Positions 61,909 to 64,000 of a stretch of DNA of 64,000 nt are shown here, one piece after another. The notes beneath the pieces are model-generated. The model ran no database searches and was not told the DNA's origin. It saw only the letters and a program-made list of their open reading frames with translations. Source of the stretch: Albidovulum sp. bin36 (lineage in GTDB: Bacteria; Pseudomonadota; Alphaproteobacteria; Rhodobacterales; Rhodobacteraceae); the NCBI GenBank assembly GCA_002238565.1, contig MPMP01000008.1, positions 1 to 64,000 on the forward strand, in the 5' to 3' direction. Every line of letters begins with the position of its first letter. Position 1 is the stretch's first letter. The translations under genes were made by a program, and so were the position numbers.

Positions 61909-62778
61909 TCAAGCCCCCATTCTGGTTCGCGAACGCGCGGCGCCCAGCGCTTGTACGTAGCGGTCAACGGTGATCGCGGTCAGCACGATGCCGAGGCCTC
62001 CCACGGTGGCGGACCCGAAATCGAGCCGGCCGATGCCCTCCAGCACAATCCTGCCCAGTCCCGCGACAGAGATCATTGATGCCACCACGGCCATGGACAG
62101 TGACAGCAAGACGGTCTGGTTCAACCCCGCGAGTATGGAGGGGCGCGCCAAAGGAAGCTGCGTGCCGAAAAGCGTTCGCGCTTCGCTGGCTCCGAAAGCG
62201 CGGGCGGCCTCGACAAGATCTTCGCGAACCTCGCGGATTCCTAGATTGGTCAATCGAATAAGCGGGGAGATGGCAAAAAAACAGGTTACGATCACGCCCG
62301 GCGTGTCGCCGATGCCAAAGAGCATTACGACCGGCACTAGATAGACGAAGCTAGGGATCGTCTGCATCAGATCTAGTACGGGGCGCAGAACTCGGAAAAA
62401 CCTGTCGCTTCGCGCGGCCAGTATGCCGATCGGCAAGCCGAAGACCACGCAGATTGTGACGGCGGCAATCACAATGGAGAGAGTCGTCATCGCATATTGC
62501 CAGGTGCCCATCAGACCGATTAGCGTCAGGCAAACGAGGCCCGTCAGCGCCAATCGCCACCCTTCCAGAATATAGCCGATAACCGCCATGGCGATGATCC
62601 CGACGAGCGGCGGGATCGCTTCGAGGCTGCCTTGCACGAATTCGAGAAAGCTCTGAACGGGCACTTTCGCGGCCAGCAGGGTGGAGCGGCTGTGGCCGAC
62701 GATCCATTCAAGCGCTCGTTCGGCCCAGACTCCGAACGGCACATTGAAGTGGTCGAAGGGATTGAGGAACTGGTCCAT
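61909..62778 (-). CDS. ProW-type ABC transporter permease, second paralog
   Basis: LRPVLDLMQTIPSFVYLVPVVMLFGIGDTPGVIVTCFFAISPLIRLTNLGIREV; VASMISVAGLGRIVLEGIG. Confidence 0.92.
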   Translation of the reverse strand: MDQFLNPFDHFNVPFGVWAERALEWIVGHSRSTLLAAKVPVQSFLEFVQGSLEAIPPLVGIIAMAVIGYILEGWRLALTGLVCLTLIGLMGTWQYAMTTLSIVIAAVTICVVFGLPIGILAARSDRFFRVLRPVLDLMQTIPSFVYLVPVVMLFGIGDTPGVIVTCFFAISPLIRLTNLGIREVREDLVEAARAFGASEARTLFGTQLPLARPSILAGLNQTVLLSLSMAVVASMISVAGLGRIVLEGIGRLDFGSATVGGLGIVLTAITVDRYVQALGAARSRTRMGA

Positions 62779-62782
62779 CGCC

Positions 62783-63826
62783 TCACCTCCGCTCCAGGTC
62801 GCGTCCAACGGCAGCCAGGATCTCGGGCTGGCCAATCCGTCCGATCAGCCGATCGCCGTCCTTGACCGCCAAATGGTCGGCGCCGTTGGCGAGCTGCCTG
62901 ATGAGCACGGGCAGGGTCGCGTCCGGGCCGATGCCGGGGGCATCGGCGTCGACATTTCCGGCACTCGCGATTTCCGACGCGGAAAGGTATTTTAGCGTGG
63001 AGATGGAACCGACGAACCGCGCTACGTAATCGGTCTCGGGGCGCAGCACGATGGCCTCGGGCGAGCCGATCTGGTCGATGCGCCCGTCTTTCATCACCGC
63101 TATCCGGTGCCCTACGCGCATCGCCTCGTCGAGATCGTGGGTAATGAACAGCGTTGTCTTGTGCGCCTTCCTGGACAGCGCGAGGAATTCGTCCTGCAAG
63201 TCCCGGCGGATCAGCGGGTCAAGCGCGCTAAAGGGCTCGTCCATCAGCAGGATATCGGGATCGGCGGCAAGTGCGCGGGCGAGGCCAACCCTTTGCTGCA
63301 TGCCTCCTGACAATTCATCCGGATACCGGTGCCCCCAGCCGCGGAGCCCCACCTTCTCAAGCGCCTCCTCGGCGGCTTCGCGGCATTCCTTTTTTTCGGC
63401 TCCCTGCACTTCCAGCCCGAAGGCCACGTTGCCGGCGATCGTCTTATGCGGCCATAGCGCCATGTGCTGGAACACCATGCCGATCTTGCGGGCCCTCAGC
63501 GCGCGAAGTTCCTTGCGGGAAAGACTCATCACGTCCTGCCCGTCGACATGGACGGATCCTGCGGTGGGCTCGATCAACCGATTGACGTGCCTCAGGATCG
63601 TGGACTTGCCCGAGCCCGATAATCCCATGATACAAAAGATCTCGCCTTTTCGTACGCTGAAACTGGCGTCGGCCACCCCAATGACGCAGCCGAATTCCTT
63701 GAGCGCCTCGTCCTTGCTGACCTTGCCGCCGCGAGCCGCCGCGAGCACCTCGCTTGCGCGCTGGCCGAATATCTTCCAAAGATTGCGGCATTCGATTGAA
63801 CTCGCTTCGGGCGATCGATCGTCCAT
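62783..63826 (-). CDS. Glycine betaine/proline ABC transporter ATP-binding protein (ProV-like)
   Basis: GLSGSGKSTILRHVNRLIEPTAG; LSGGMQQRVGLARALAADPDILLMDEPFSALDPLIR; CBS-like C-terminus. Confidence 0.92.
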   Translation of the reverse strand: MDDRSPEASSIECRNLWKIFGQRASEVLAAARGGKVSKDEALKEFGCVIGVADASFSVRKGEIFCIMGLSGSGKSTILRHVNRLIEPTAGSVHVDGQDVMSLSRKELRALRARKIGMVFQHMALWPHKTIAGNVAFGLEVQGAEKKECREAAEEALEKVGLRGWGHRYPDELSGGMQQRVGLARALAADPDILLMDEPFSALDPLIRRDLQDEFLALSRKAHKTTLFITHDLDEAMRVGHRIAVMKDGRIDQIGSPEAIVLRPETDYVARFVGSISTLKYLSASEIASAGNVDADAPGIGPDATLPVLIRQLANGADHLAVKDGDRLIGRIGQPEILAAVGRDLERR

Positions 63827-64000
63827 TGGTGTTCTTCGCAGTTTCTTACGCGGGACAGTCTGGCACAATACAATGCCGGGCGGTATTGTGAAAAAATTGA
63901 CCCTCCGAGTAATCTGACGTTTCGCCTCCAAAGTTTAGGGGCGGCGATGAAGATCGTTCGCCTAGCCGTGTCGCAGGGACATTGACGCGGTCGATCGAAG

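Noticed and set aside
1-64000. CRISPR arrays and rRNA genes
   Set aside because: No regularly spaced repeats or rRNA-like sequences were seen on reading.

Overview
The window looks like a ~64 kb bacterial chromosomal segment, probably alphaproteobacterial judging by gene content and the tRNA-Met. It has about 50 supportable genes separated by long, decayed intergenic stretches. From left to right it contains: an FMO-type monooxygenase divergent from a complete Liv-type ABC transporter; Bax-inhibitor-1, quinone oxidoreductase, inositol-monophosphatase, SCP2 and TPR genes; a Suv3-like helicase, a DUF3800 gene with an IS fragment, then fdxA and carD; cobS/cobT; an inositol-type catabolic and transport cluster (iolD, SDR, RbsA/C-like ABC, two Gfo/Idh/MocA dehydrogenases, binding protein); a 1071-aa self-sufficient reductive dehalogenase fused to a flavin/[2Fe-2S] reductase; a hydroxyacid dehydrogenase and a RidA protein; a lipoprotein subtilase; an aminotransferase and tRNA-Met; an SDR/HyuB/HyuA operon; a rhodanese; a decayed DUF4338-ISAs1 transposase; a nitroreductase beside a broken R-M pair; and a choline-sulfate/glycine-betaine cluster (GMC oxidoreductase, sulfatase, DAO, GhrA-like, ProX/W/W/V). 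The strongest lead is the fused reductive dehalogenase at 32556-35771. Secondary leads are the DUF3800 locus with a possible structured RNA, the decayed ATPase-PIN and Eco29kI-like R-M remnants, the DruA-like (DUF4338) transposase fusion, and an 84-bp dispersed repeat. All assignments come from reading the translations; no database search was run.
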